A DNA stretch of 13,373 nt from DATDTB01 sp035291025 (lineage in GTDB: Archaea; Iainarchaeota; Iainarchaeia; JAFGOX01; DATDTB01), in assembly GCA_035291025.1 (NCBI GenBank), contig DATDTB010000065.1, forward strand, positions 1 to 13,373. The letters are read 5' to 3'. Made by a program: the position numbers and the translations under genes. Under the pieces are notes generated by a model. That model was not told the origin of the DNA. It saw only the letters and a list, made by a program, of their open reading frames with translations, and ran no database searches. This document shows, one piece after another, positions 5,976-12,485 of the stretch (its first letter is position 1; every line of letters begins with the position of its first letter).

Positions 5976-7820
5976 ATGCCGCCGGTAAAGGGGTTGGTTT
6001 TCTTGGCGAACTTCAACATTAACACAGGCAATAATTTTTTTCTTTCCACCAAAATAGCCAACTTTTTGCTTTACTCCCTTTTGTTCTCAGCCTTGCTGGT
6101 TTTGCCCACCCCCAGCGTTTTCGCCTCGCACTTGTGCGGCAACGGCGTCTGCGACGCCAACGACGCAAACAACACCCACTCAGAGAACCCCACGAACTGC
6201 CCCCAGGACTGCAATTCAACAGAGCCTTCTTGCGGCGACGGAGTATGTGACGCGAACGCGGAAAACTGCGGGACTTGCGCGGCTGACTGCGGCTGCGGCG
6301 CCGGCGAGAACTGCTGCAGCAACGCGTGCCAGGAAATCGGGTGCGCCAACAACGCGGCGTGCAACGACAACAACCCTTGCACTAGCGACGAGTGCCAAAA
6401 CCCGGGAGCGTGCAACTCAAACTGTTCGTGGGCGAGCCTGCCAAACAACACTCAATGCGATGGAAACAACAGCGCTTGCTGCAACGGCGACTGCATTGAC
6501 GTCGGCTCTGACAGGGACAATTGCGGCGCGTGCGGCAACGCGTGCAATGCTGGCGAGGCCTGCGAGAACGGCGAATGCGTCAGCCAGTGCGGTGACGGGC
6601 TGTGTGACGCGAACATTGGCGAGGGCTGCGGAGTGTGCGCGGCTGACTGCGCGTGCGGCGCCAACATGGAATGCGTGAACAACGCCTGCGTCAACTTTTT
6701 CTGCGGCAACAACGCATGCAACCCAGAAAGAGGCGAGGACTGCAAGAATTGCGCAAGGGAATGCGGTTCCTGCCCGCTTCCCGGAACGTGCAAGGCCCAA
6801 GACCACGGCTCGACCAACGCTCCTTCCTGCGGCAACGACCCATTCAAGCGGAACGACTGCTGCGTGCAGCTGTGCACTGACACTGCCTCGGACCCCTTGA
6901 ACTGCGGTTCGTGCGGTAACAGCTGCGGTTTGCTGGAAACGTGCAAGAACGGGCGATGCCTTCCATACAATTGCTCCAATCAAACCTCGCCGTTGACTGG
7001 GGGCTGCCCGAATGGCTTGACGTGCTGCGGCAACGCGCTTTCCCCGGGAACCCCTGAAGTCCCGTTCTATACTGGCTGCGCCGCGCTTACAACGAGCAAG
7101 AACTGCGGCGCGTGCGGCAATGACTGCACTTCGCTCGGGGTTGGGTACCAGTGCCTGCAATGCGACGCCAACGACCCCAACTGTTATTGCTCGGGTTCGG
7201 GCTGCTGGGGATGCCAGAAAATCGAGTGCCTTTCAAGCTCGCAGTGCACCCCGGGAACGACTTGCTGCAAGGCCGTGGAACAGACAACTGTAGGGCCTGT
7301 AATGGTTTCTGAAAAGAGTTCCTGCACTCCAACATCCTACGACCCAAGAAACTGTGGCGCGTGCGGAAACAAATGCGCGGCTGGAAGCGTTTGCCTCCAA
7401 GGCCAGTGCGTTTCCTCCGTCAACCAGTGCGCAAGCAACGCGTCCTGTGCAGTGATTGGCTCGGGCTACAAGTGCTGCGCCTCGCCTTTGGGCAACGCGT
7501 GCACCCAAACAAGCAACCCCCAGAACTGCGGTTCTTGCGGGAACGCGTGCGGGCAGGGGCCGAACGCGCAAAAGCCGTTCTGCTGCCCTTCGGGTGGAGT
7601 GTACGCGTGCTCTGAGAACCCGTGCCCGCCCCAACTCCAAGGCTCAACCCAGCCAACCCAAATTGGGACGGGCTTGGATGACGCGACCGCGTTGGCGTTG
7701 GTTGCGGGCTCTATCACTTCCATGCAGTACGCCCTAACAATACTTATTTTGGGGGTCCTGTGCGTGGTTGCCGGGCTGCAAATGCTTCAATTGAGGGCGA
7801 TAAGGGAAAGGTTTGAGTGA
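5976..7820 (+). CDS. Secreted, membrane-anchored cysteine-rich repeat protein
   Basis: A 614-residue surface protein. A 28-residue polar start precedes a hydrophobic core (29-46), with a likely signal cleavage after VFA50. The ectodomain (51-570) holds 88 cysteines by my count. The C-terminal helix (about 583-603) and basic tail (RAIRERFE) anchor it with the ectodomain outside. Two repeat families alternate: CGDGxCDANxxENCxxCAADC (residues 54, 86, 205, 243) and NCGxCGNxCxxGxxCxxGxC (181, 306, 374, 456, 514), the latter like Stig1-type or EGF-like knots. Potential N-glycosylation sequons are present (NNT, NCS, NQT). The role is unknown; adhesion, cell-cell contact or a disulfide-armoured envelope are options. 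It would require an extracellular disulfide-forming system. ATG 5976 is the only ATG near the promoter. Confidence 0.85.
   Translation: MPPVKGLVFLANFNINTGNNFFLSTKIANFLLYSLLFSALLVLPTPSVFASHLCGNGVCDANDANNTHSENPTNCPQDCNSTEPSCGDGVCDANAENCGTCAADCGCGAGENCCSNACQEIGCANNAACNDNNPCTSDECQNPGACNSNCSWASLPNNTQCDGNNSACCNGDCIDVGSDRDNCGACGNACNAGEACENGECVSQCGDGLCDANIGEGCGVCAADCACGANMECVNNACVNFFCGNNACNPERGEDCKNCARECGSCPLPGTCKAQDHGSTNAPSCGNDPFKRNDCCVQLCTDTASDPLNCGSCGNSCGLLETCKNGRCLPYNCSNQTSPLTGGCPNGLTCCGNALSPGTPEVPFYTGCAALTTSKNCGACGNDCTSLGVGYQCLQCDANDPNCYCSGSGCWGCQKIECLSSSQCTPGTTCCKAVEQTTVGPVMVSEKSSCTPTSYDPRNCGACGNKCAAGSVCLQGQCVSSVNQCASNASCAVIGSGYKCCASPLGNACTQTSNPQNCGSCGNACGQGPNAQKPFCCPSGGVYACSENPCPPQLQGSTQPTQIGTGLDDATALALVAGSITSMQYALTILILGVLCVVAGLQMLQLRAIRERFE
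6135..7586 (+). repeat. Degenerate cysteine-knot repeats in the surface protein gene
   Basis: Two degenerate coding repeats. Type A (CGxGxCD...NCxxCxxDC) starts at about 6135, 6231, 6588 and 6702. Type B (D/N-P-x-NCGxCGNxC...C...C) lies at about 6516-6578, 6891-6959, 7095-7163, 7341-7409 and 7515-7586. Copies are conserved mainly at Cys and Gly codons, so they look old and under protein-level selection rather than recently duplicated. Confidence 0.75.
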
Positions 7821-7867
7821 AAGAGAAAAAACAAACCCTTTCCTTCTTTTCCTTTTTCTCTTTTTTT
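7821..7867. terminator. Bidirectional terminator between surface protein and pelota genes
   Basis: The gap between the two convergent stop codons is a purine-to-pyrimidine switch. The plus strand carries T/C-rich runs ending in eight T's (7838-7868), and the minus strand reads TTTGTTTTTTCTC from 7836 to 7824. Archaeal intrinsic termination needs only T-rich tracts, so this can stop both transcripts. Confidence 0.6.
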
Positions 7868-8923
7868 TCATTCCCCTACTTTGAACCTCAGCAAGGCGGC
7901 GATGCCGCCAAGGCCTTGGAGCTGCTTTCCTGAATTGTTTTCAACGCTTATGACGTGGACGCGGGCCTTTGACTTTTCAGCCGCGTCCAGCACGCCTTCA
8001 AGCGCTTCCTTGTTTTCCCTCAAGTACTTGTCCGTTACCAGGAGGTCGTCGACGGCGCCTTGCTCGACTGCGCGCGTTACCTGTTTCGGGCCGTAGGACG
8101 CGTTTCCTTCCTTGGCTATCCTCTTCAAGAGTTCTTCCAGCAGCAGGGCCTGCTTTGCGGCCTCGTTTTCCCTTGAAAGCTGTTCGACTAGCCCTTTCTT
8201 TAGTACTTCCTCGACGCCTTGCTCGCCGGAGTTGCTGGTTTTCCCGAACAAGCACTTGGCCAGGAAGGCTTTCTGTTTTTGGGAAATCCATTTCTGGAGG
8301 TTTTCGGGCTCGAAGCCGGGCCCCGCGATTATGACCTTGTCAGTTGGAAGGCTTTGCAGCTTGGCGAACACTTCCTCGTAGTATTCCTTCTTGCCCGCCG
8401 TCTTTTCTTTTTCACCGTACTTTTTCCCAGCCCTCCCGGAGCTCACGCTGAACGCTGTTTCCGCACCCGCAGCAGTCAAGTAAGCGAACACTGCTTGCTC
8501 GTCGTCAACGCACACCACGCTGATCCGCGGCATTTTTGACTCTTTTTCTGCCTTTGCGAGCCTGTCCAGCAAGTAGTTCTTCCATTCCTTTTTCCAAACC
8601 AAGACCTTTGTCCCTGGGACAATTTCAATTGTGTGGTGGCTGCCCTTCGGGCACAACTCCTCGGGCTTTCCTTCCATTATGGTGCCCAGCACGCGGAGGG
8701 TGTTGGAAAACTTGTGCAACTCGACTTGCACGACTTCAATGGAGAGGAACGCGGGCTTTTTTTCCTGCTGCTGGTCGCGGCCCTTTACCTGCAGCCGCCG
8801 CCAGGAATTCCCTGAGACAACGTCCCCGGGCTCTATTACTTTTTCCAAGTGCCACAAGTCGTCCAACGTCTCTGCCAGCACGGTAACCTTGCCTTCGTCC
8901 AAGTACTTCTTCAAGACCTTCAT
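7868..8923 (-). CDS. pelA: Pelota (Dom34), ribosome rescue factor
   Basis: Archaeal pelota of 351 residues, full length. It enters the empty A site of stalled ribosomes and, with ABCE1, splits the subunits; it is an eRF1 relative without the GGQ loop. The N-terminal Sm-like domain (1-125) contains LDDLWHLEKVIEPGDVV and an RVLGTI segment. The central domain follows (about 130-260; VCVDDEQAVFAYL, KVIIAGPGFEPENL, then KTSNSGEQGVEEVLKKG). The C-terminal eRF1-3-like domain (about 265-351) includes VTRAVEQGAVDDLLVTD and GGIAALLRF. ATG 8923 has AAAGGTG five bases upstream. It shares a short divergent promoter region with the DUF1624 gene. Confidence 0.96.
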   Translation of the reverse strand: MKVLKKYLDEGKVTVLAETLDDLWHLEKVIEPGDVVSGNSWRRLQVKGRDQQQEKKPAFLSIEVVQVELHKFSNTLRVLGTIMEGKPEELCPKGSHHTIEIVPGTKVLVWKKEWKNYLLDRLAKAEKESKMPRISVVCVDDEQAVFAYLTAAGAETAFSVSSGRAGKKYGEKEKTAGKKEYYEEVFAKLQSLPTDKVIIAGPGFEPENLQKWISQKQKAFLAKCLFGKTSNSGEQGVEEVLKKGLVEQLSRENEAAKQALLLEELLKRIAKEGNASYGPKQVTRAVEQGAVDDLLVTDKYLRENKEALEGVLDAAEKSKARVHVISVENNSGKQLQGLGGIAALLRFKVGE

Positions 8924-8976
8924 TCCGGCACCTTTGTTTTTTTCACTCCCTCAAATTCCTAGAACCAGTGCAAGTG

Positions 8977-8985
8977 TTTTTAAAG
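8977..8985. promoter_or_regulatory. Shared divergent TATA box (pelota / DUF1624 protein)
   Basis: TTTTTAAAG is the only clear TATA-like element in the 94-base divergent gap. Read on the plus strand it predicts initiation near 9007, beside GTG 9009 and ATG 9018, so a near-leaderless message. Read on the minus strand it predicts initiation near 8955, giving pelota a leader of about 30 bases that contains its ribosome binding site. Confidence 0.5.
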
Positions 8986-9017
8986 AACGACAGCCAGACT
9001 TCCCTTGCGTGAATCGA

Positions 9018-9770
9018 ATGAACCGGTTGTGGGAACTGGACGCGTTGCGCGGCACTTCCTTGGTGTTAATGCTTGCCTTTAACTGGTCGGTGACCCTGGA
9101 CTACTTTCAAGTCTTTTCAGTCTTTCAGGGCAGCTGGCTTTACTGGCAGCTCTTTCCAAGGCTCGTTGCAGGCGCCTTCCTATTCATTGCCGGAACCTCG
9201 CTTTCACTGAGTTTTGACCGCTTCAAGGCAAGGAACCCCGGCAACTGGAAGCCCTTGCTTGCGGGAAAGTACTTGAAGCGCGGCGCTGGAATCTTTTCCC
9301 TTGGCCTCGCCGTGTCTCTTGCCACTTGGCAGTTTTTCCCGCGAGAATTCGTTTTCTTTGGAATACTTCACTTGATTGGCGCTTCCATTGCCTTGAGCGT
9401 TCCCTTCCTTGAAAGGCGCTCGCTTGCAGTCCCCGCAGCCTTGTTGTTTTTCGCCCTGGCCCCCCTGCTTCAAGGACTCCCAGCCAATGACTACTTTCTC
9501 GCCAGCCTCGGCTTTGGCTTTAGTGGAGCGAGCCTTGACTACTTTCCACTGGTTCCGTGGACTGGAGTGGTGTTGCTGGGGCTGGGCCTGGGTGGTAGGG
9601 CCTTGAAGTTGTTGGAGTTTAAGGCGGTTCCCGGGGCCTTGGAAAGGTCTTTTGCGTTGCTGGGAAGGAACTCTTTAATGGTTTACCTGCTTCACCAGCC
9701 GCTCCTCTTATTGCTGCTTTTGGTTGTTGGAGTAACTGGAGTCAGGGCCGTTTTCGGCTTCCCTTCTTGA
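9018..9770 (+). CDS. DUF1624 / HGSNAT-like multi-pass membrane protein
   Basis: A 250-residue integral membrane protein with the signatures of the DUF1624 (heparan-alpha-glucosaminide N-acetyltransferase catalytic, YeiB-related) family: LWELDALRGTSLVLMLAFN at the start of the first helix, FFGILHLIGAS in the middle, DYFPLVPWTGVVLLG, and LLGRNSLMVYLLHQPLLL before the last helix. About seven helices can be traced. Characterised relatives carry acetyl groups across a membrane to a sugar; here substrate and direction are unknown, though an envelope glycan or lipid is the natural guess. ATG 9018 or GTG 9009 (three residues longer) could be the start; the open frame upstream overlaps the pelota gene and is not coding. 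The gene is convergent with the aquaporin. Confidence 0.82.
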   Translation: MNRLWELDALRGTSLVLMLAFNWSVTLDYFQVFSVFQGSWLYWQLFPRLVAGAFLFIAGTSLSLSFDRFKARNPGNWKPLLAGKYLKRGAGIFSLGLAVSLATWQFFPREFVFFGILHLIGASIALSVPFLERRSLAVPAALLFFALAPLLQGLPANDYFLASLGFGFSGASLDYFPLVPWTGVVLLGLGLGGRALKLLEFKAVPGALERSFALLGRNSLMVYLLHQPLLLLLLLVVGVTGVRAVFGFPS

Positions 9771-9834
9771 TTTCCAACGCGGCCGCTTGGGGGAAGGGTC
9801 GAGAACCCGAGTGCGCTCGTTCCCTGCCGTTCTT
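9771..9834. other. Convergent gap between DUF1624 and aquaporin genes
   Basis: A 64-base GC-rich gap ending in a pyrimidine-rich run (from about 9830 into the aquaporin's lysine codons) that could terminate the plus-strand transcript. GGGTCGAGAACCC (9796-9808) can form a short hairpin. No tRNA cloverleaf could be drawn. Confidence 0.35.
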
Positions 9835-10539
9835 TTACTTTTTTTTCTTCTTCGCCGCCCCAACAGCTTTTGGAGCCCTCCAAAAGACGTACTGGTAAAG
9901 CATTGCCGCAACCAAGGCCCCCGCTATTGGCCCGATCCAGTAAACCAGTTGAGTGGCCCAGTAACCCGAGGCGAGTGCTGGCCCGAAGGCGCGCGCGGGA
10001 TTCATTGCAGCGCCAGTCAAAGGCCCACCAACCAAGTTACCAAAAGCCAGAACCAAGCCAACTGCGAGTCCTGCGTGGTGGGGCGAGCCCCTCGGGTCGA
10101 GCGCAACGCCGAAGACTGCGAGTACTAGGAAGAACGTGAGAACCGCTTCCAGTACAATGCCCTTGCCTAAAGTTATTCCCTGCAAGTCCGTCACACCCAA
10201 GTGCGCGGCTGCAGGCGCGATTGGGAAAATTGAAGCCAATAGGAAACCCGCGACCGCGGCTCCAAGCAATTGAGAAACCACGTAAGCCCCGGTTGTCTTC
10301 GCGGGCATTTTCTTCGCGGCCCACACTGCTATGGAGACGGCTGGGTTGAAGTGGCCCCCGCTCACCGCGCCGAGCGCGTAAATCATTGACATTAACACGA
10401 GGCCGTGAGCCAAGGCCACTCCCACGAGCCCGACGGCGCCGCCGCTTATTGAGTTGACCAAGACGCTTCCAGCGCCAATGAACACGAGCGCGAAGGTTCC
10501 AAGGAATTCAGCAACGTATTTCTGGTTCAATGCATGCAT
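9835..10539 (-). CDS. Aquaporin (MIP family) with an atypical selectivity filter
   Basis: Water or small-solute channel of 234 residues with six membrane helices and both half-helix signatures: SGGHFNPAVS (Asn65-Pro-Ala67) and TGAAMNPARAFGP (Asn180-Pro-Ala182, Arg183). By alignment with AqpZ from memory, the aromatic/arginine constriction would be His45, Asn168, Ala177, Arg183 instead of Phe, His, Thr, Arg. His plus Ala recalls plant tonoplast aquaporins, so solutes other than water are possible. A run of lysines ends the protein. ATG 10539 follows GGGAGGAAG by five bases, a strong ribosome binding site; an upstream in-frame extension to 10629 overlaps the preceding gene's end and lacks family similarity. 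It lies 55 bases after the gene ending at 10595 and may be cotranscribed. Confidence 0.94.
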   Translation of the reverse strand: MHALNQKYVAEFLGTFALVFIGAGSVLVNSISGGAVGLVGVALAHGLVLMSMIYALGAVSGGHFNPAVSIAVWAAKKMPAKTTGAYVVSQLLGAAVAGFLLASIFPIAPAAAHLGVTDLQGITLGKGIVLEAVLTFFLVLAVFGVALDPRGSPHHAGLAVGLVLAFGNLVGGPLTGAAMNPARAFGPALASGYWATQLVYWIGPIAGALVAAMLYQYVFWRAPKAVGAAKKKKK

Positions 10540-10555
10540 GCAACTTCCTCCCTTT

Positions 10556-10574
10556 AACCCCATTGCAGGGGGTT
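10556..10574 (-). promoter_or_regulatory. Small inverted repeat in the aquaporin leader
   Basis: AACCCC and GGGGTT form a perfect 6-bp inverted repeat with a 7-base loop, immediately upstream of the aquaporin ribosome binding site on the minus strand. It could fold in the mRNA and modulate translation, or be chance in GC-rich sequence. Confidence 0.3.
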
Positions 10575-10594
10575 CTTGCCCCTTACAAGCCACT

Positions 10595-10945
10595 TCATTG
10601 AATAAAAGCCTTTTCTTTTCCAACAGCAAGGGCTAATTGCCTGCGTTGGGCCTTGAGCCTTTCAGCGCCGGCCTCGAATTCTTGCACGTTTTGCCTCAGC
10701 CTTTCCCGGAAGGCCTTCAAGCGCGCCTCCGGAGCCGCCTGCCTTCCTGCAATCCTTTGGGCTTGCCTCATGCTATGGGCGATCAGCTTTCGGGCAATTG
10801 GTATTCTCTTTTCGCGCCAGTTACGCGCGCCAACCACGAGCGCGCTTGCCACGCTCACTGGATAGCCCAACGCGAACGCCACGACCGCCGTAGTGACGCC
10901 GCTTGACACCCCGTGCGATAGCCCCCACGCGAGCCCTTCATGCAA
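10595..10945 (-). CDS. Hydrophobic, basic-tailed protein; downstream part of a TAG-split frame
   Basis: Not recognised. The segment has a Gly/Ala/Val-rich hydrophobic part (about residues 1-40, AWGLSHGVSSGVTTAVVAFA) suited to one or two membrane helices. A basic, probably coiled C-terminal half follows (REKRIPIARKLIAHSMRQAQRIAG, then RLKAFRERLRQNVQEFEAGAERL). No ATG is available near its beginning. TTG 10945 with GGAG eight bases upstream could start it independently. However, the same frame is open back to a TAG at 11009-11011 and beyond that to ATG 11179, and the 22 codons between TAG and TTG also read like protein (AYSASKRLANLSSLVGGG). It may thus be the downstream part of a 194-residue protein. 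The aquaporin follows 55 bases later. Confidence 0.55.
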   Translation of the reverse strand: MHEGLAWGLSHGVSSGVTTAVVAFALGYPVSVASALVVGARNWREKRIPIARKLIAHSMRQAQRIAGRQAAPEARLKAFRERLRQNVQEFEAGAERLKAQRRQLALAVGKEKAFIQ

Positions 10946-11008
10946 TCCAACGGCTCCGCCGCCTACGAGGGATGAAAGGTTTGCGAGGCGCTTTGAAGCA
11001 GAGTACGC

Positions 11009-11011
11009 CTA
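11009..11011 (-). other. In-frame TAG joining two coding-like segments
   Basis: TAG at codon 57 of the frame that begins at ATG 11179 and would otherwise continue for 137 more codons to TGA at 10595-10597. It is the only TAG ending a plausible coding frame in the window; the 14 other visible gene ends use TGA (9) or TAA (5). Possible readings are pyrrolysine or readthrough, a nonsense mutation, a sequencing error, or two adjacent genes. Confidence 0.6.
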
Positions 11012-11179
11012 GCCTGCTGTCAGGAAGTTTTTAGGGTTCGGAGGAGCCCACTCCCAGTCCCCGCCGCGCACGCGCGATTCGACTTTTTTGCTGAACCTTT
11101 TCAGGAACCGCAGGCTAGCGTTGTGTTCCTGGACCCTGACGTCCAAGGCCCGCAGCGCCAGGCTCTTCCTTTTGAGCAT
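11009..11179 (-). CDS. Short basic protein; upstream part of a TAG-split frame
   Basis: A 56-residue frame: MLKRKSLALRALDVRVQEHN, then a basic amphipathic stretch (SLRFLKRFSKKVESRVRGGD) and WEWAPPNPKNFLTAG before TAG. It has no recognised domain. Its promoter is convincing: TTTTTTAAAAAAA at 11202-11214 is centred about 28 bases before the ATG, the arrangement of a leaderless archaeal message, so a product starting here is likely. Because the following 137 codons are in the same frame, this may be the N-terminal part of one longer protein rather than a complete gene. Confidence 0.5.
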   Translation of the reverse strand: MLKRKSLALRALDVRVQEHNASLRFLKRFSKKVESRVRGGDWEWAPPNPKNFLTAG

Positions 11180-11201
11180 TCAATAGAAACAGCCGCGTGG
11201 G

Positions 11202-11214
11202 TTTTTTAAAAAAA
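11202..11214 (-). promoter_or_regulatory. Strong TATA box for the leaderless gene at 11179
   Basis: Six T's followed by seven A's lie in the 39-base gap after the metallopeptidase stop. On the minus strand this predicts initiation at about 11179-11183, at the ATG itself. The same A/T tract could help terminate the upstream minus-strand peptidase message. Confidence 0.55.
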
Positions 11215-11218
11215 GCGC

Positions 11219-12031
11219 TTAACGAGCCAAGGCGTCGTTGAACTCGTTTATTTTGCGCTTTGCAGAGTTCACGTGCCTCGAAGTCCTTTGGGCCGACGCC
11301 GCGAACTCGTCGGCCTTCCTTTCCTCTTCGCTTAACTCCTGCGAGAAGTTCTTGAAAATGGAAAACGGCGAAAACTTCATTACTTGGGTGGAAAACTTGA
11401 ACTTGGAGTCCCTGCTTTTAACGTGGTAAAGTTCGTGGAGCACGACTGCTTCCTTTTCCTTCCTGCCAAGCAACTCCATTAACCCGACTGAAAGGAACAC
11501 CGCGGGTTTGAAGGACTTGTAGGAAAACGCGAACGGCTTGGGTGAGTCGACTGCGTAAAGCCTTGGCTCCCTGATTTCCAGCCTTTTTGACCACTTTTGA
11601 GTGAAGGCCTTCAATGCCTTGTCGCCGAGCTCGAAGGACTTTGTTGACGCGCTGTGCATGAAGGGCAGCACGACGAATCCGACGAGCATTGCCAAAACCA
11701 GGGTTATTGGAATTGGGTAAACGATGAGCTTTATGAGGTTCGGCGCGCACAACACGTTCGCCAAGGCCGCGCAACCGCTTCCCGCGCAACTGGCTAGGGC
11801 GGTGCTGCACCCCGTGGAGTAGGCGAACAAGACGAACGGGAAAAAGAACGACGCGATGTGTGCGTAAATCAAGGCGGTTTTCGCGTTTTGGCTCGTGTTC
11901 TTGCGTTGGAGCAAGTACAGTGAGAGAATGGCAATGGAAAACGATGCAATGGTTGCCTGGAGCTTTACGGGGTTGGAAAGGAATGCGGCGAGCGAGTAAG
12001 AAATGTCAGAGTAAAGCACTTGTTCAAGCAT
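11219..12031 (-). CDS. Membrane zinc metallopeptidase (M48/M56, BlaR1-like peptidase without a sensor domain)
   Basis: A 270-residue integral membrane peptidase. Three helices (about 24-42, 50-74, 99-126) precede a peptidase domain with HELYH (His199, Glu200, His203) and the downstream ligand motif EERKADEFA, probably Glu237, giving the HExxH...E zinc site of the M48/M56 gluzincins. The gene directly follows a BlaI-type repressor. In staphylococci and relatives the BlaR1/MecR1 peptidase inactivates BlaI/MecI after sensing beta-lactam; this protein has no penicillin-binding domain. The loop between helices 2 and 3 carries Cys75, Cys82, Cys87 and Cys95, a candidate extracellular redox or metal sensor. 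ATG 12031 has GGGTG eight bases upstream and lies 27 bases after the repressor stop, so the pair is an operon. Confidence 0.85.
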   Translation of the reverse strand: MLEQVLYSDISYSLAAFLSNPVKLQATIASFSIAILSLYLLQRKNTSQNAKTALIYAHIASFFFPFVLFAYSTGCSTALASCAGSGCAALANVLCAPNLIKLIVYPIPITLVLAMLVGFVVLPFMHSASTKSFELGDKALKAFTQKWSKRLEIREPRLYAVDSPKPFAFSYKSFKPAVFLSVGLMELLGRKEKEAVVLHELYHVKSRDSKFKFSTQVMKFSPFSIFKNFSQELSEEERKADEFAASAQRTSRHVNSAKRKINEFNDALAR

Positions 12032-12058
12032 TCACTGCACACCCAAGCCTTTCCCTTT

Positions 12059-12445
12059 TTACCTCTTTTCCTTTTCAGTTGAAAACCTTTCGTTGAAGTA
12101 GCTCACGGCGACGGGGCCGAAGGAGTCAATGAGCTTGTTGACAGTGCATTCCACGACTGACTTCTCGAAGCCCTCGCGCGACGTTACTGGTGAGTAAACG
12201 TAGTGCTCTCCCCCCCTGCCCGTTCCAACCTTCCTTGCCACTATGCCCTTGGAGTGCAGCCGGTCGAGTATTACGGCGACGCTGGTCAGCGCGACTTTTT
12301 TCCTCTGCGCCTTGAGTTTTTTGTGAATTTCGCGGACGCGTGCCTCCTTCAAGGGCCATAACACGTTCAAGGCATCGCATTCCAGGGGCGAAAGCATGGA
12401 CTCCGCGCCTTTTTTCTCGAACCTGAGCTTATTGATTGTTACCAT
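12059..12445 (-). CDS. BlaI/MecI/CopY-family transcriptional repressor
   Basis: A 128-residue winged-helix regulator. The N-terminal domain reads LSPLECDALNVLWPLKEARVREIHKKL, then VALTSVAVILDRLHSKGIVARKVG (helix-turn-helix) and a GGEHYVYSPVTSREGF wing, the standard order of BlaI/CopY proteins. The C-terminal helix bundle for dimerisation contains VNKLIDSFGPVAVSYF. Family members bind TACA/TGTA dyads near their own promoter. ATG 12445 is chosen because the TATA box at 12470-12477 is centred 28 bases upstream, making the message leaderless; an in-frame GTG at 12466 would lie too close to the TATA box. It is followed by the membrane peptidase gene and is divergent from the membrane protein at 12519. 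Confidence 0.9.
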   Translation of the reverse strand: MVTINKLRFEKKGAESMLSPLECDALNVLWPLKEARVREIHKKLKAQRKKVALTSVAVILDRLHSKGIVARKVGTGRGGEHYVYSPVTSREGFEKSVVECTVNKLIDSFGPVAVSYFNERFSTEKEKR

Positions 12446-12469
12446 TGCAATAGACAAGCGCCGCACCCT

Positions 12470-12477
12470 TTTTAAAA
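12470..12477. promoter_or_regulatory. Shared TATA box of the BlaI-like divergent promoter
   Basis: TTTTAAAA is self-complementary and can direct transcription both ways. Minus-strand initiation would fall near 12447, at the repressor ATG (12445). Plus-strand initiation would fall near 12500, leaving a leader of about 19 bases before TTG 12519. Confidence 0.55.
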
Positions 12478-12485
12478 CTTAAGCA

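Noticed and set aside
6417..7160. Long minus-strand frame (247 codons) opposite the cysteine-rich protein gene
   Set aside because: It is extremely Ala/Val/Arg-rich, as expected from the complement of repeated GCN/TGC/AAC codons; the plus-strand product has a signal peptide, repeats and an anchor.
8631..9017. N-terminal extension of the DUF1624 frame
   Set aside because: It overlaps the pelota gene on the other strand, does not read like membrane protein, and crosses the shared promoter; the family N-terminus begins at ATG 9018.
9775..9834. Possible tRNA or structured RNA in the convergent gap (GGTCGAGAACCC resembles a T-arm)
   Set aside because: No acceptor stem, anticodon arm or CCA-adjacent pairing could be found; the gap is too short for a full tRNA with flanks.
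10531..10542. 12-bp palindrome TGCATGCATGCA at the aquaporin start
   Set aside because: It is a simple tetranucleotide run spanning the start codon; nothing indicates a binding site.
10540..10629. 30-residue N-terminal extension of the aquaporin
   Set aside because: The strong ribosome binding site directly precedes ATG 10539, and the extension overlaps the neighbouring gene's end without family similarity.
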